From Leptospira stimsonii (lineage in GTDB: Bacteria; Spirochaetota; Leptospiria; Leptospirales; Leptospiraceae), in the NCBI RefSeq assembly GCF_003545885.1, contig NZ_QHCT01000002.1, forward strand, positions 571,001 through 635,000: 64,000 bases of DNA. The letters are read 5' to 3'. The first letter of the stretch is position 1, and the number at the start of each line of letters is the position of its first letter. Below the pieces are notes generated by a model, which did no database searches, was not told the origin of the DNA, and saw only the letters and a program-made list of their open reading frames with translations. The position numbers and the translations under genes were made by a program. This document shows positions 37,187 to 48,740 of the stretch, one piece after another.

Positions 37187-37507
37187 TCACTGTTCCTCGA
37201 CTTCCTTCTTTAACTCTTCGATCTCTTTTTGAATCTGTTCGTATTCTTGCATCTTCACTTTGAGGTAGCGAACGGTAATCCTTGCCTTTTCTTCAAGGCC
37301 CATCGGAGTTAAAAAATAGGCGTAGGCCAATTTGTTTTTACTGTTCTTAAAATTTCGCGCTTTGACCCAACCCTTATCCATAAGAGCCTTCAGACAATAG
37401 TTCACCTTTCCCAAGCTGATCCCGAGGATTTCGGAGATTTCTCTTTGATTCACTTCCGGGTTTTCTTCAAGGATTCTCAGAAGTTTGTGTCTTAGTGCAT
37501 CATCCAT
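37187..37507 (-). CDS. MarR-family EPS-associated transcriptional regulator
   Basis: 106 residues from the ATG at 37507 (an in-frame TTG at 37519 is weaker). A winged helix fills residues 5-70: [23 protein letters not shown] is split here as [10 protein letters not shown] then [13 protein letters not shown], followed by KGWVKARNF, which matches the small MarR_EPS family found at the head of exopolysaccharide loci. The last 30 residues form a charged coiled coil, probably for dimerisation. It is first in the locus and probably controls it. A promoter and a symmetrical site lie upstream. Confidence 0.9.
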   Translation of the reverse strand: MDDALRHKLLRILEENPEVNQREISEILGISLGKVNYCLKALMDKGWVKARNFKNSKNKLAYAYFLTPMGLEEKARITVRYLKVKMQEYEQIQKEIEELKKEVEEQ

Positions 37508-37612
37508 AAGAGCCGCCAAAAAAGAGGGAAAAGTTCGACAAAACGAAGGTTCGCAAAGGATCTCCGGACGTAGCTTCGCCGGGTCAATCCCAGGATTGGA
37601 AAATCTGGTCTC

Positions 37613-37641
37613 ATAAAAAGGTGATATTTACCTCCTGTCAA
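37613..37641 (-). promoter_or_regulatory. Probable sigma70 promoter of the polysaccharide locus
   Basis: On the minus strand TTGACA (37641-37636) is followed after 17 bp by TTTTAT (37618-37613), a 6/6 and 4/6 match. It lies about 105 bp upstream of the regulator ATG and would drive the regulator and the legB-onward genes. No competing promoter of similar quality is seen in this intergenic region. Confidence 0.5.
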
Positions 37642-37648
37642 GAAAATT

Positions 37649-37665
37649 TGTTCAACTCTTGAACA
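37649..37665. promoter_or_regulatory. Perfect inverted repeat, operator candidate for the MarR-type regulator
   Basis: TGTTCAA-CTC-TTGAACA: two 7-bp arms around 3 bp, 7 bp upstream of the TTGACA box. The size and symmetry suit a winged-helix dimer, and autoregulation is common in MarR proteins. Binding is inferred, not shown. Confidence 0.45.
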
Positions 37666-38194
37666 GACAAAAATTCCGGCTCAAATGAGGAGAATTCCGG
37701 GATTCTCCCAAGAATAACGAGAAGGCGAGAATTTAAGAGAAGAGTTTCGCGAAGCGGAGAATTCTTCGAAAAAAAAAACGAAGAGATTCCAGAACCTAAC
37801 TTCCGCAAGTCGACCCAAACGGTGATGAATCGTCTGCCTTCAAAAACAAGAGAGATCCCATTTCGAACAAAACCTTTCCGTCAAGGAAGAAGAATCAAGA
37901 GAAACGTTATGAACGCAACGATCCCCGAAAGACAAAGTGAATGGAGAAAAAGATAAATTCCTTTCATCACCTTCTTCCAAAATCCAAGAAGTCCATTTGA
38001 TTCCACTTTCCATCTCAGAACAAAGAGAATGAATTTCCTTCATTCATTCTTTCTAAAGAAGAAGTATTGAGTGAAGCGGAAGAAATTATAAGAAGATCAT
38101 TTTCATCGACGATTCAGTTTTTTCTTGCATTAAGAATTCTTCGAGCAAAGTATATCCAATTTCTGCCCCATAGATTTCAGGAGATTCTAACATT
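37666..38194. other. Intergenic region without a recognised gene
   Basis: The divergent gap between the polysaccharide regulator and the Lys/Ala-tailed protein gene. A purine-rich stretch near 37700-37790 has several GAGAATTC-like pieces but no clear hairpin with a T-run. Short open frames here lack ribosome sites and family features. I see no RNA gene. Confidence 0.5.
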
Positions 38195-38824
38195 ATGGCC
38201 GACTCTGCTATTGTCCGCAAACTGGACCTCAGGCTTATCGAAGATGGTATCTTAGATAGCGCCTTCCTAGAAGACTACTCTCTCGTTCACCAAAAACTAA
38301 ACGAGGAATTTCATAAGACTGGAAGGTCTGCTCAACCGGAAGCGAACTTCGAACTCGGAGAAAAGATTCTCAGAGAATGGTTGCATGGACTTGCCCGTCA
38401 AGGCGCCTCTCAAGACAAACTCACGAGCTATCTCCGATGCGGGCTGGCTCATCTTTCTTACGATTTTATCGAATCTTCAAACGAAGGTATGGAAACGAGC
38501 GATGTGGATGAGTTGATCGGACGCGCCCTTGTTTCTTTTAAGAATCGGGATTTTGAAAAGACATTCTTCCGTGCCAATGTGGAAGACAAGGTCGTCGTCA
38601 AAAAAGCGTCTGCAAAGAAAGCGGCCACAAAAAAAGCCGCGAAGAAGAAAGTCGCCAAGAAGAAGGCTTCTAAAAAGAAAGCGGTAGCGAAGAAGAAAAA
38701 AACCGCAAAGAAAAAGGCCTCCCCCAAAAAGAAAGCGGCAAAGAAGAAGGTAACTCGCAAGTCCGCCCCAAAGAAAAAAGCCGCGAAAAAGAAAACGCTT
38801 AAGAAAAAAGCAAAAAAGAGATAA
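38195..38824 (+). CDS. Protein with a histone H1-like Lys/Ala-rich C-terminal tail, function unknown
   Basis: 209 residues. The first 130 residues form an ordinary acidic-neutral globular part (LREWLHGLARQGAS, then RCGLAHLSYDF). From about residue 133 to the end the chain is almost only Lys, Ala and a few Thr/Arg/Pro, in AKKA/KKK repeats like eukaryotic linker histone tails. Such tails in bacteria bind DNA or RNA. The role is unknown; nucleoid or nucleic-acid association is an inference. A terminator hairpin follows. Confidence 0.8.
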   Translation: MADSAIVRKLDLRLIEDGILDSAFLEDYSLVHQKLNEEFHKTGRSAQPEANFELGEKILREWLHGLARQGASQDKLTSYLRCGLAHLSYDFIESSNEGMETSDVDELIGRALVSFKNRDFEKTFFRANVEDKVVVKKASAKKAATKKAAKKKVAKKKASKKKAVAKKKKTAKKKASPKKKAAKKKVTRKSAPKKKAAKKKTLKKKAKKR

Positions 38825-38855
38825 CCAAGTTTCGGTTTATCATTTCGCTTTCAAA

Positions 38856-38899
38856 TTCCTTGAAGCCGCCGTCTTCGATCCAAAAACGGCTTCAAGGAA
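38856..38899. terminator. Bidirectional terminator hairpin
   Basis: A perfect 13-bp inverted repeat: TTCCTTGAAGCCG (38856-38868) and CGGCTTCAAGGAA (38887-38899) around an 18-nt loop. It lies between two convergent genes and is flanked by AAATT/ATTT, so it could end both transcripts. Confidence 0.65.
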
Positions 38900-38906
38900 A
38901 TTTCGA

Positions 38907-39674
38907 TCAACTTCCCTTTTCGATCCTCACTCGACTTAATTTTTCTCGAGCCTCCAGTTGCGTTGTGTATTGTGTGATCGCTTCCGCGAGCATCGGCGAG
39001 GACATTCCGTAATTTGAAGTCAGAATCATAAAATGAGCTCCAACCCACGCTTCACTGGAAAGAATCTCCTGGATCGCATTTTTATAGAACTCTTCGGGTT
39101 CGGTTTTGATTAGGTCGAATGATCGGAGCGTGAGAAAGACTGCCGCATTGCTATTGAATTCACCTGCTCTCGCCTCCGCAATTTCGTCCCAAGGGAGAAA
39201 GACCGTCCACTTCTTCCTTCCGATACGAAACCCGTCAGAATCAAAGCGAAGAAACCCCGAAGGGATTTTTCCAAGTGCAACCAGAACGGCTAAGAAGAAT
39301 CCGGAACCTGCGATAAAATACGAAATCAATCTGATTAAGAATGGATCATTGCCTCCAAAAACGATCAGAATCGAACCGAGAAAAATCAACAAACAAGCCA
39401 TCACCCAAATTCGCGCTCGAGAAGGCTGAATGTCCACGCCTCCGACGACGTCAATGGAAAGGCTTTGAAATTGACTCTCACGCATTTTCCGAAGGATCGT
39501 CGCGAGAAACGTTCCAAAGCAAACTCCGAAGAACGCGATCGTGACAATTCCTAAGTTCCCATTCTTCGGAAGAATAAAAACTCCGATTATAACAAATATC
39601 AGTGAGATTCCTGTCAAAACCCAATCCTTTCTCTGCGGTTTGAGATCGTGATAGGCGGATTTCATTGGATTCAT
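38907..39674 (-). CDS. Hypothetical membrane protein with a PH-like C-terminal part
   Basis: 255 residues. Four hydrophobic segments are visible as two hairpins: near residues 18-37 and 42-62, then near 88-105 and 112-132 (LLIFLGSILIVFGG and LISYFIAGSGFFLAVLVAL). After them, SDGFRIGRKKWTVFLPWDEIAEARAGEF is typical of small bacterial PH-like membrane proteins. No enzymatic motif is present. The next gene upstream is divergent (hsp). I do not recognise a named family. Confidence 0.7.
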   Translation of the reverse strand: MNPMKSAYHDLKPQRKDWVLTGISLIFVIIGVFILPKNGNLGIVTIAFFGVCFGTFLATILRKMRESQFQSLSIDVVGGVDIQPSRARIWVMACLLIFLGSILIVFGGNDPFLIRLISYFIAGSGFFLAVLVALGKIPSGFLRFDSDGFRIGRKKWTVFLPWDEIAEARAGEFNSNAAVFLTLRSFDLIKTEPEEFYKNAIQEILSSEAWVGAHFMILTSNYGMSSPMLAEAITQYTTQLEAREKLSRVRIEKGS

Positions 39675-39968
39675 CCGTGCAAACTCCTTGGCTAATAAGT
39701 TACTTCGATTCCTCGATTTGTGAAGACATCGAAGTTTAGGCGATCTCCGAAATCTTGACGTTTAAAGTTGTGTGTCAATATTTCGGAAACGAATCTACCC
39801 GGAGAAACAACTTATTTCGTAAGAGTTCCCACATATTTTCCGAAGTCCGTTTCCATTTGGTTAAGAGCTACGAATCAAAACATCCACGGGTTTTAACTTT
39901 AGGCATTTCGAACCCCGTTTTAGAGGATCTTTCGAAGAGAATTCGTTCCCAGTTCCCTCAGCAACAAC
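39675..39968. other. Intergenic region upstream of the small heat-shock genes
   Basis: About 290 bp between divergent genes. Apart from the CIRCE element at its right end, I see no convincing gene. A 75-codon frame at 39755-39982 has no ribosome site, and its end runs into the CIRCE element. Confidence 0.5.
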
Positions 39969-39995
39969 CTGGCACTCAATAAAAAAGAGTGCTAA
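39969..39995. promoter_or_regulatory. CIRCE element (HrcA operator)
   Basis: CTGGCACTC-N9-GAGTGCTAA. The right arm is a perfect CIRCE arm, the left arm differs from TTAGCACTC at two positions, and the spacer is exactly 9 bp. A further copy of the half-site, TTGGCACTC, lies at 40030-40038. It sits about 75-100 bp before the first hsp20 gene, so HrcA repression of this pair is likely. Confidence 0.88.
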
Positions 39996-40071
39996 TTTTT
40001 AAATTTTTTTCTTGAACTTTTTTTCAGTTTTGGCACTCTAAGTTTCAGATTGCCAAAAAGAGGAAAGTAAG

Positions 40072-40491
40072 ATGATTCACGAATTTAGAATGATTGAAGA
40101 CCTACATAAACTCCAAAATCAGTTTTCGAGCCTCTGGGACCCGTTCCTGTCCGCGGGAGGAAGCGCGTATCCTTCCTTAAACGTTCACAAAGGAAGTGAA
40201 TCGGTGACAATTACCGCTCTGATCCCAGGAATTACTCCGGACTCGCTCGATATCACGGTAAGCGGAAACCAGCTTCGGCTCAGTGGAGAAGCCCCAACTT
40301 TTGCACCGAAGACGAATTTTGGAGCAAATCGTGTGGAACGATTTCAAGGAAAGTTTCAGAGAACTCTCGAACTCCCGACAGAAGTCGATCCCGAAAAAAC
40401 AACGGCAGAATTTAAGAATGGAATTTTGGTTCTGACTCTTCCGATCCGAGAGAGCGTTAAACCTCGTAAGATCCAAATTCAGACCAACTAA
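40072..40491 (+). CDS. Small heat-shock protein Hsp20/alpha-crystallin (first of pair)
   Basis: 139 residues. The alpha-crystallin domain covers about residues 40-130: SLNVHKGSESVTITALIPG, then SLDITVSGNQLRLSGEA, ending in the conserved FKNGILVLTLP. A ribosome site AAGAGGAAAG lies 4-14 bp upstream of the ATG. It is an ATP-independent holdase for unfolded proteins. The second Hsp20 gene follows 24 bp later, probably in one transcript under the CIRCE element. The short N-terminus is usual for class A-type bacterial Hsp20. Confidence 0.93.
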   Translation: MIHEFRMIEDLHKLQNQFSSLWDPFLSAGGSAYPSLNVHKGSESVTITALIPGITPDSLDITVSGNQLRLSGEAPTFAPKTNFGANRVERFQGKFQRTLELPTEVDPEKTTAEFKNGILVLTLPIRESVKPRKIQIQTN

Positions 40492-40515
40492 ATCTAAGTC
40501 GAAGGAGAAGCAAAG

Positions 40516-40917
40516 ATGACCAACGCAGTGCTCAATAAGGAAACCGTAAAACACGAACATCCCACTTCCCAAGAAGTGAAAAAAGAAAAAGTAAGAATCC
40601 TGACTCCGAGAGTGGACGTTTATTCAGACGAAGAGAACATCTATCTCTTAGCCGACCTTCCCGGAGTGGAAGAAAAGGACGTTCAGGTTCAAATGGAAAA
40701 GGACCAGCTCACGATTTCCGGAAAAACCGTAGAAAGAAGCATTCCCGGAGAACTCCGTTATTCCGAATACAGAACCGGAGAATACAAAAGATCCTTCACG
40801 GTTACGGAAGCCGTTGAGGAAGATAAAATTTCCGCGGTCTATAAGAATGGAGTGTTAAGCCTGACTCTTCCGAAAAGAAAACCTCAGGTTAAAAAAATAG
40901 AAGTTCGCTCCGAGTGA
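40516..40917 (+). CDS. Small heat-shock protein Hsp20/alpha-crystallin (second of pair)
   Basis: 133 residues, homologous to the preceding protein but clearly diverged. The domain runs from about residue 32 ([18 protein letters not shown]) through [15 protein letters not shown] to [15 protein letters not shown]. Two consecutive Hsp20 proteins often form hetero-oligomers. Shine-Dalgarno GAAGGAGAAG lies before the ATG. A hairpin (40927-40964) and a strong terminator (41048-41071) follow. Confidence 0.93.
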   Translation: MTNAVLNKETVKHEHPTSQEVKKEKVRILTPRVDVYSDEENIYLLADLPGVEEKDVQVQMEKDQLTISGKTVERSIPGELRYSEYRTGEYKRSFTVTEAVEEDKISAVYKNGVLSLTLPKRKPQVKKIEVRSE

Positions 40918-41047
40918 TTTTTCTTCCCACCGGTTTGGATTCTCTTTTCGGAATCCGCCGGTGGAATCTCGGTCTAAAATAGAATTTCGAAAGCCTCCTC
41001 TTCGCAGGGGTTTTGTTATACTACCTGAAGTCTAATACCCTTTTACA

Positions 41048-41071
41048 CCCCGGAGACGGGGTTTTCTTTTC
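41048..41071 (+). terminator. Rho-independent terminator after the hsp20 pair
   Basis: CCCCG-GAGA-CGGGG followed by TTTTCTTTTC: a 5-bp GC stem, a stable GNRA tetraloop and a T-run on the plus strand. It is 130 bp after the second hsp20 stop. A weaker nested hairpin with arms CCACCGG and CCGGTGG lies at 40927-40964. Confidence 0.8.
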
Positions 41072-41307
41072 TAAAAAATCCGTATGAATCCGTTTTTGAT
41101 TTCCAGAGGTTTTTAAAGTGCATAAGGAAAATTGAATTTTCTCTATCCCTTTGCGAAATCGAAATTGGGAATTTTTTATCGAGAGGACAGATCTAAAAAA
41201 AAAGTATTGAAAACTCGGCTCTGTAAAAATTCTATTTGAAAGGATTTCCTTCCTAAGAAGCGGATTTCCGATTGTCACCGCCCTTACAATCGGAAAAACC
41301 TATTCTT

Positions 41308-41658
41308 ATGAAAACTTTTTTTCTTCTCCTGTGCTCTAATCTTTTTATGACCTTCGCCTGGTACGGGCATTTGAAATTTTTTCACGGATGGAGTCTCCCT
41401 CTCACCATTCTTCTAAGCTGGGGAATTGCGCTCTTCGAATACATTCTTATGGTCCCGGCAAATCGGATCGGATATGGAGAAGAAGGTTACAGCGCCTATC
41501 AATTAAAAATCTTACAGGAAGTAATCACGATTTCGATTTTTATCGTCTTTGCCTCCTTGGTCCTAAAAGAAAAAGTAAAGTGGAATCACGTTGTTAGCTT
41601 TTTGTTCATCCTGGGAGCGGTCGCCTTCGCCTTCTATGACAAAGCCCCTTCTCAATGA
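41308..41658 (+). CDS. DMT-superfamily small membrane protein (DUF486 type)
   Basis: 116 residues from the ATG at 41308, giving the family N-terminus MKTFFLLLCSNLFMTFAWYGHLKF. A longer reading from TTG 41272 adds 12 polar residues that do not fit. Four membrane segments are visible (residues 1-15, 28-46, 70-88 and 96-112). YGEEGYSAYQLKILQEVI between segments 2 and 3 is the family's conserved loop. Its transport role is unknown. Confidence 0.85.
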   Translation: MKTFFLLLCSNLFMTFAWYGHLKFFHGWSLPLTILLSWGIALFEYILMVPANRIGYGEEGYSAYQLKILQEVITISIFIVFASLVLKEKVKWNHVVSFLFILGAVAFAFYDKAPSQ

Positions 41659-42168
41659 GATGGAGAAGGGAAGCGTTTTTTTAAAGCCGGCATTCAAAGA
41701 ACCGAGAAAACAATCCAGAAAAACCAATCAAATTTCTGGTGAACTCTGGGAAAACCGTTCGTTCCTAGGCGAGACGAAAGTAAAACTGGCGCAGTTTTGA
41801 AATAAAAAAATTCGCAATGGGTCTCAGACGGAATGAATATCCCCTCTCAGAAATAACTACTTTCTCTGATTTCCAAAGACGAATCGAGGATCATCCCCAA
41901 AGAAGAATAAGCAAAAGAAAGTCGCTTCTGGCCGAAAGTAGTATTTTCCTGGGCCAAAAAAGGCCGAAAGATCGGCGCGACGATTGCAATTCTCATCTGA
42001 AAGGAAAGTAAGAATTTCTAAAGCTTGGCCGGATTCTTGGGAGTCTATGCTTCGTTATCAAGCCCGTCGTTTAGAAATTTTTATGGAATGAAAAGATGAA
42101 TCAGCGCTCGGTCCGAGGAAATTGACGAAGGAAGGATTGGTGGAGATCGAATTTTAGAATTTCTGACA

Positions 42169-42516
42169 AACAAGATCTCGCTGAAGTTCTAAAAAAGTAT
42201 GAGTTCCTACTTTGAACTGAAAATCAAACAAGATCTCACTGAAGTTTTAAGAAAGTATGAGTTCCTACTTTGAACTGTAAATCAAACAAGATCCCGCTGA
42301 TGTCTTAAAAAAGTATGAGTTCCTACTTTGAACTGTAAATCAAACAAGATCCCCCAGAAGTTTAAAAAAGTATGAGTTCCTACTTTGAACTGTAAATCAA
42401 ACAAGATCCCGCTGAAGTTCTAAAAAAGTATGAGTTCCTACTTAGATCTGCAAATCAAACAAGATCCCGCTGAAGTCTTAAAAAAGTGTGAGTTCCTACT
42501 TTGAACTGCAAATCAA
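42169..42516. repeat. Six tandem copies of a 58-bp repeat
   Basis: Units start at AACAAGATC at 42169, 42227, 42285, 42343, 42400 and 42458; the spacing is 58 bp except one 57-bp unit. Each holds an imperfect hairpin, AAAGTA-TGAGTTCC-TACTTT. Units differ at a few positions. The last copy reaches the stop codon of the SCO1 gene. The rest of 41659-42168 has no recognised gene. Confidence 0.9.
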
Positions 42517-43103
42517 AGAAACCGCCTCACTTCTTTTGCAATCAGCTTTCCTTCCATTCCTCCCGGGAAAGTCGCGAGGATTCTGCTCTTCTCATCAACG
42601 ATATACAAGAACACGGTGTGGTCCACGGTATAACCACCTTCGACCGACGGATTGCTTACCTTTTTTGAAATCGCCCCAAAGGCACCCTGAAGAGCGTCTA
42701 ACGTAGGCTTGTCTCCGGTCAATGCGACCAGACTTTGATTTGAAAATTGTTTTACATACTTTGCAAGTAGTTCTGGCGAATCTCTCTCCGGATCAACGCT
42801 GATAAAAATCGGAGTCAAATTTTTTCCTTCTTCCCCCAATTCGTTCACCGCCGCGGACATATCCAAGAGAGCTCTCGGGCACATATCCGGGCAATGAGAG
42901 AAGCCGAAGTAAACGAGCTTTAGTTTTCCAGGAATGGAACCGAGAAGAATTTCACGATTTTTTGTATCTCTCAGAGAAGCCTTGGACCATTCTTCCACGA
43001 AGACAGGTTCGATATTGGAACGACTCTTCCATTCTTTCCAACCAAAAAAACCGAGACCGACTCCGAGAACCAAAACTGCGATAAAAAGAATTTTTTCCTT
43101 CAA
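42513..43103 (-). CDS. SCO1/SenC family copper chaperone
   Basis: 196 residues, starting at TTG (43103) with AGGAG 8 bp upstream. One N-terminal membrane anchor (residues 4-20) precedes a thioredoxin-like domain. FSHCPDMCPRALLDMS near 72-87 is the CxxxC copper site and the copper His lies in DHTVFLYIV near 160. VDPERDSPE is also conserved. SCO proteins deliver copper or reduce thiols for cytochrome oxidase CuA and other copper enzymes. It is the last gene of a run with a multicopper oxidase and a cupredoxin fusion, which it probably helps load. Confidence 0.92.
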   Translation of the reverse strand: MKEKILFIAVLVLGVGLGFFGWKEWKSRSNIEPVFVEEWSKASLRDTKNREILLGSIPGKLKLVYFGFSHCPDMCPRALLDMSAAVNELGEEGKNLTPIFISVDPERDSPELLAKYVKQFSNQSLVALTGDKPTLDALQGAFGAISKKVSNPSVEGGYTVDHTVFLYIVDEKSRILATFPGGMEGKLIAKEVRRFL

Positions 43104-43152
43104 AACCTTTCTCCTAAGGAATCACAACGAGAATACGTTAGACGTCATCGAA

Positions 43153-44172
<1,020 letters not shown>

Positions 44173-44178
44173 GATCTT

Positions 44179-44493
44179 TTAGAATTTGGCAACCGATGTG
44201 ATCAAAACGATCAACGCCAAAAACCCCACTCCCCCGTAAACGAGGGAATTTTTCAGCCAATTCGGAACCTTGGATCCGCCCGCAATCAAATACGCTCCCG
44301 CTCCAACGATCGGAACAAGAAGAATCGCGCCCGTCCAGATGGAGCCCGTTTTCGGATCCACGTCCGCTCTTTTGACGAGGTCTGCAAGCGCGATGGGCGC
44401 AAGCAAAGTGTAAAGTATAAACGGAAAGTAATATCCGTAAAAGTTGAAGAGTAAAGCGAAGAAGCCGGGGCCGCCGATGACAGTTTGTTCCAT
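44179..44493 (-). CDS. Small membrane protein, PLDc_N-like, paralogue of the neighbouring fusion's C-terminus
   Basis: 104 residues from the ATG at 44493, which has GGAG 6-9 bp upstream; a longer reading to 44559 adds 22 polar residues. Three membrane segments. The core ALADLVKRADVD...IWTGAILLVPIVGAGAYLIAG has the pattern of the phospholipase-D N-terminal membrane domain. It closely parallels residues 590-665 of the protein encoded at 44534-46555 (SLFDLKDRSDLD, LVPILSSAIYLLGGGNKYP). A local gene duplication is likely. It probably anchors or partners the copper proteins. Confidence 0.75.
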   Translation of the reverse strand: MEQTVIGGPGFFALLFNFYGYYFPFILYTLLAPIALADLVKRADVDPKTGSIWTGAILLVPIVGAGAYLIAGGSKVPNWLKNSLVYGGVGFLALIVLITSVAKF

Positions 44494-44533
44494 ATTTTTT
44501 CTCCTATGATAATTTCTGAATATTCTAAACTTA

Positions 44534-46555
<2,022 letters not shown>

Positions 46556-46591
46556 TTTTGATTGAACCCCCGGGTTTTCCGGAATTTTATT

Positions 46592-46603
46592 GTATACTTA
46601 TAC
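46592..46603. promoter_or_regulatory. Short inverted repeat upstream of the copper operon
   Basis: GTATA-CT-TATAC, about 37-48 bp before the start of the fusion gene. It overlaps a possible -10 on the minus strand (TACAAT). It could be an operator, but it is short and AT-rich. The rest of 46556-46850 shows no convincing gene. Confidence 0.25.
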
Positions 46604-46850
46604 TGAAGTTTGATAGGAATTGGAATGCTCATTTGTAGCCCTATTCTTCGTGGTTGCAAAGAAAAAAATAGACCATTCGCAATCTATAATTGGCTTCGAA
46701 ACCTACCTTCAGAATAATGAGCATTTGCTCACATATTTATTTAAAACTCAAGACAAAAATTTGATGAGAGAAATTTTTCCAGAATTATATTCGAACACTC
46801 GTTATCTTTCTAAGAGAAGAACGGGGATTGTTTAGGGATCGATTGGACAG

Positions 46851-48134
46851 ATGAGCCTAACTTCCAACATTCAAGAATTATTTCGAGTTCATTCTCCCAA
46901 TTCTACGCACCCGAACGCTTGGAAACGAAATATCATTCACATTCTTCTGATCGTATCTTCGATATTCGGACTGATCGTCTACATCCCGAGCGTTTATCTT
47001 GCGGCAAAACAAGGCTTGGGAGAAGTCGTGATCGTCGACACGCTCGCGCTCCTTTTGATTTGGTTTCTCCTTTTACTTCCGAACCGTTATTATAAATCCA
47101 AGTCCTACTTTCTTCTCGCGCTCGTTTCCCTGATGGCCGCTCTGCTTTATACGAAGATCGGACTTGCCGGCGCGGGAATTCTTTGGTTCTTTTTGATTCC
47201 TGTTTTTTGCGGAATCTTTCTCAATCCGACTCTTGCATTTTGGGGATGGGTGATTTCTACGTTTGCGGTTTTCGGAGGAGCTCTTCTCGCTCATTATAGA
47301 ATCTGGATCGGAAACGAAACTCCGTTTCAGATTTTGGTCGTAGGCGCTAACTTTTCCTTTCTTTGCGGAATTATCACTTTTTCCGTGATCGCAATTCTAA
47401 GAGGACTTGCGCTGAGTATTCGAAAACAAAAACAACTCATTCTACTTCATAGAAAAACGAACACGGAACTTCAAAACGAAATCGCGATTCGATTGGAAGC
47501 CGAAGCGAAATTAACGGAGTCTCTGAACGACAAAGAAACTCTTTTCCGAGAGATTCAACATCGAGTCAAAAACAATACTCAGCTGATTCTTTCGATGATG
47601 GCTTTGGAGCAAGAGAAAACAAAATCGGAACCGGCCAAAAAAGCGATCTCTTCGGCGATGAATCGAATTCATTCCATGGCAATGGTTCAGGATTATCTTT
47701 TTTTTAAGGACTCGTATAAGGTCATACACGCAAAAGACTATCTCAATTCTTTGGTTCGTCATCTGTTTCTTTCCTACGGTCCGAGCGATGGAAGAATTCA
47801 ATCCACTTGTGAAATTGAGGAAATCTATCTTCCGATGGAAAAAGCGATACCTTGCGGACTGATTATCAACGAACTTTTATCCAATTCGTTTAAACACGCG
47901 TTTCCGGAAAGTGCAAAAGGTACAGTTTCCGTAATATTCCAAAAATCGCATTCCGGATTTTTGACTCTGGAAGTGGCGGACAATGGAGTCGGAAACGCTT
48001 CCGAGGAAAAGATATCCTCCGAAAGTTCTTCTCTCGGAATGAGTCTCATCGAAGCGCTTTGTCAACAACTCCGGGGAGAATTGGAAGTGGAAAAGAAGAA
48101 CGGTTTTCTTGTAAGAGTTCGTTTTTTTCCCTAA
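46851..48134 (+). CDS. Membrane sensor histidine kinase, HisKA_2 (HWE-related) type
   Basis: 427 residues. About six membrane segments lie within residues 24-185. A short coiled coil leads to the H-box REIQHRVKNNTQLILSMMALE near 236-256, which is the HisKA_2 form. The ATPase follows with CGLIINELLSNSFKHAFP (N-box) near 335, VADNGVG (G1) near 380 and SLGMSLIEALCQQL (G2) near 399. The membrane part probably senses the signal. No response regulator is adjacent, so the partner is elsewhere. The start has no strong Shine-Dalgarno. Confidence 0.9.
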   Translation: MSLTSNIQELFRVHSPNSTHPNAWKRNIIHILLIVSSIFGLIVYIPSVYLAAKQGLGEVVIVDTLALLLIWFLLLLPNRYYKSKSYFLLALVSLMAALLYTKIGLAGAGILWFFLIPVFCGIFLNPTLAFWGWVISTFAVFGGALLAHYRIWIGNETPFQILVVGANFSFLCGIITFSVIAILRGLALSIRKQKQLILLHRKTNTELQNEIAIRLEAEAKLTESLNDKETLFREIQHRVKNNTQLILSMMALEQEKTKSEPAKKAISSAMNRIHSMAMVQDYLFFKDSYKVIHAKDYLNSLVRHLFLSYGPSDGRIQSTCEIEEIYLPMEKAIPCGLIINELLSNSFKHAFPESAKGTVSVIFQKSHSGFLTLEVADNGVGNASEEKISSESSSLGMSLIEALCQQLRGELEVEKKNGFLVRVRFFP

Positions 48135-48191
48135 GAACGATCCAAATCAAAAAAAAAAAAACGTTTTCGATTGAAGAATCCAAAAACGGAA

Positions 48192-48443
48192 CTACTCGGG
48201 AAACGACTCAAAACAAAGAGTCCTTTCTTTTAGAAAAGAATGAAACTGCTTGTGAGAAGCACATTCTTCTTCCGTTGCGACAAAATAGTCGTAACCGCCT
48301 CCGACCGTTTTGATTCTACAACAACCTGATACCGGAGTTTTGTTCGTAGGATCCGCACCCTTCTCCGATTTCTTTTTTTCTTCCTTCGCGAACAAAAGAC
48401 CGGAGACAAAAATAAGTATTAAAACCAACTTCCATACATTCAT
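48192..48443 (-). CDS. Small exported cysteine-containing protein, function unknown
   Basis: 83 residues. MNVWKLVLILIFVSGLLFAKE is a good signal peptide with cleavage after LFA. The mature part has a Lys-rich linker, then GCCRIKTVGGGYDYFVATEEECASHK with four Cys in total, which could form disulfides in the periplasm. It has an AAGGAAATAACG site before the ATG. It is convergent to the kinase gene. No family recognised; I think it is real because of the signal peptide and Cys pattern. Confidence 0.6.
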   Translation of the reverse strand: MNVWKLVLILIFVSGLLFAKEEKKKSEKGADPTNKTPVSGCCRIKTVGGGYDYFVATEEECASHKQFHSFLKERTLCFESFPE

Positions 48444-48740
48444 CGTTATTTCCTTTCGAGGTTTCTTCTCTTTTTTCGGTTCGAAATACCAGAAGAAACA
48501 ATGTCTTTTCTCTTTCCGTTTTGTAAGATTGCATTTTATTAATCCAAATCTTCATTCCTATTGTTTTTTCTAAGAAAACAAACGATTCGTAAAGAAATTT
48601 TCGAAGAATTTTTCTTCTCCATCTAGAGATCGTTTTTTCAAACGGAATCACAAATTCGAATCCAATGATAAATTCATTTGCTTTTTTGAATTCAGGAATC
48701 AGATTCAAACAATATCTAGTTTGTATAGGATCCCAAACGT

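Noticed and set aside
1..37507. Insertion sequences or transposase remnants in the polysaccharide locus
   Set aside because: I looked for transposase motifs and terminal repeats and found none, although such loci often carry them.
37840..38043. 67-codon minus-strand frame in the gap before the Lys/Ala-tailed protein
   Set aside because: No ribosome site, no motif and an isolated position in a divergent promoter region.
42169..42516. Possible CRISPR array
   Set aside because: The units are contiguous and similar along their full 58 bp; there are no unique spacers and no cas genes.
46620..46835. 71-codon plus-strand frame before the sensor kinase
   Set aside because: No Shine-Dalgarno, no recognisable motif, and the composition does not resemble neighbouring genes. 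It might be a gene remnant, but I cannot support it.
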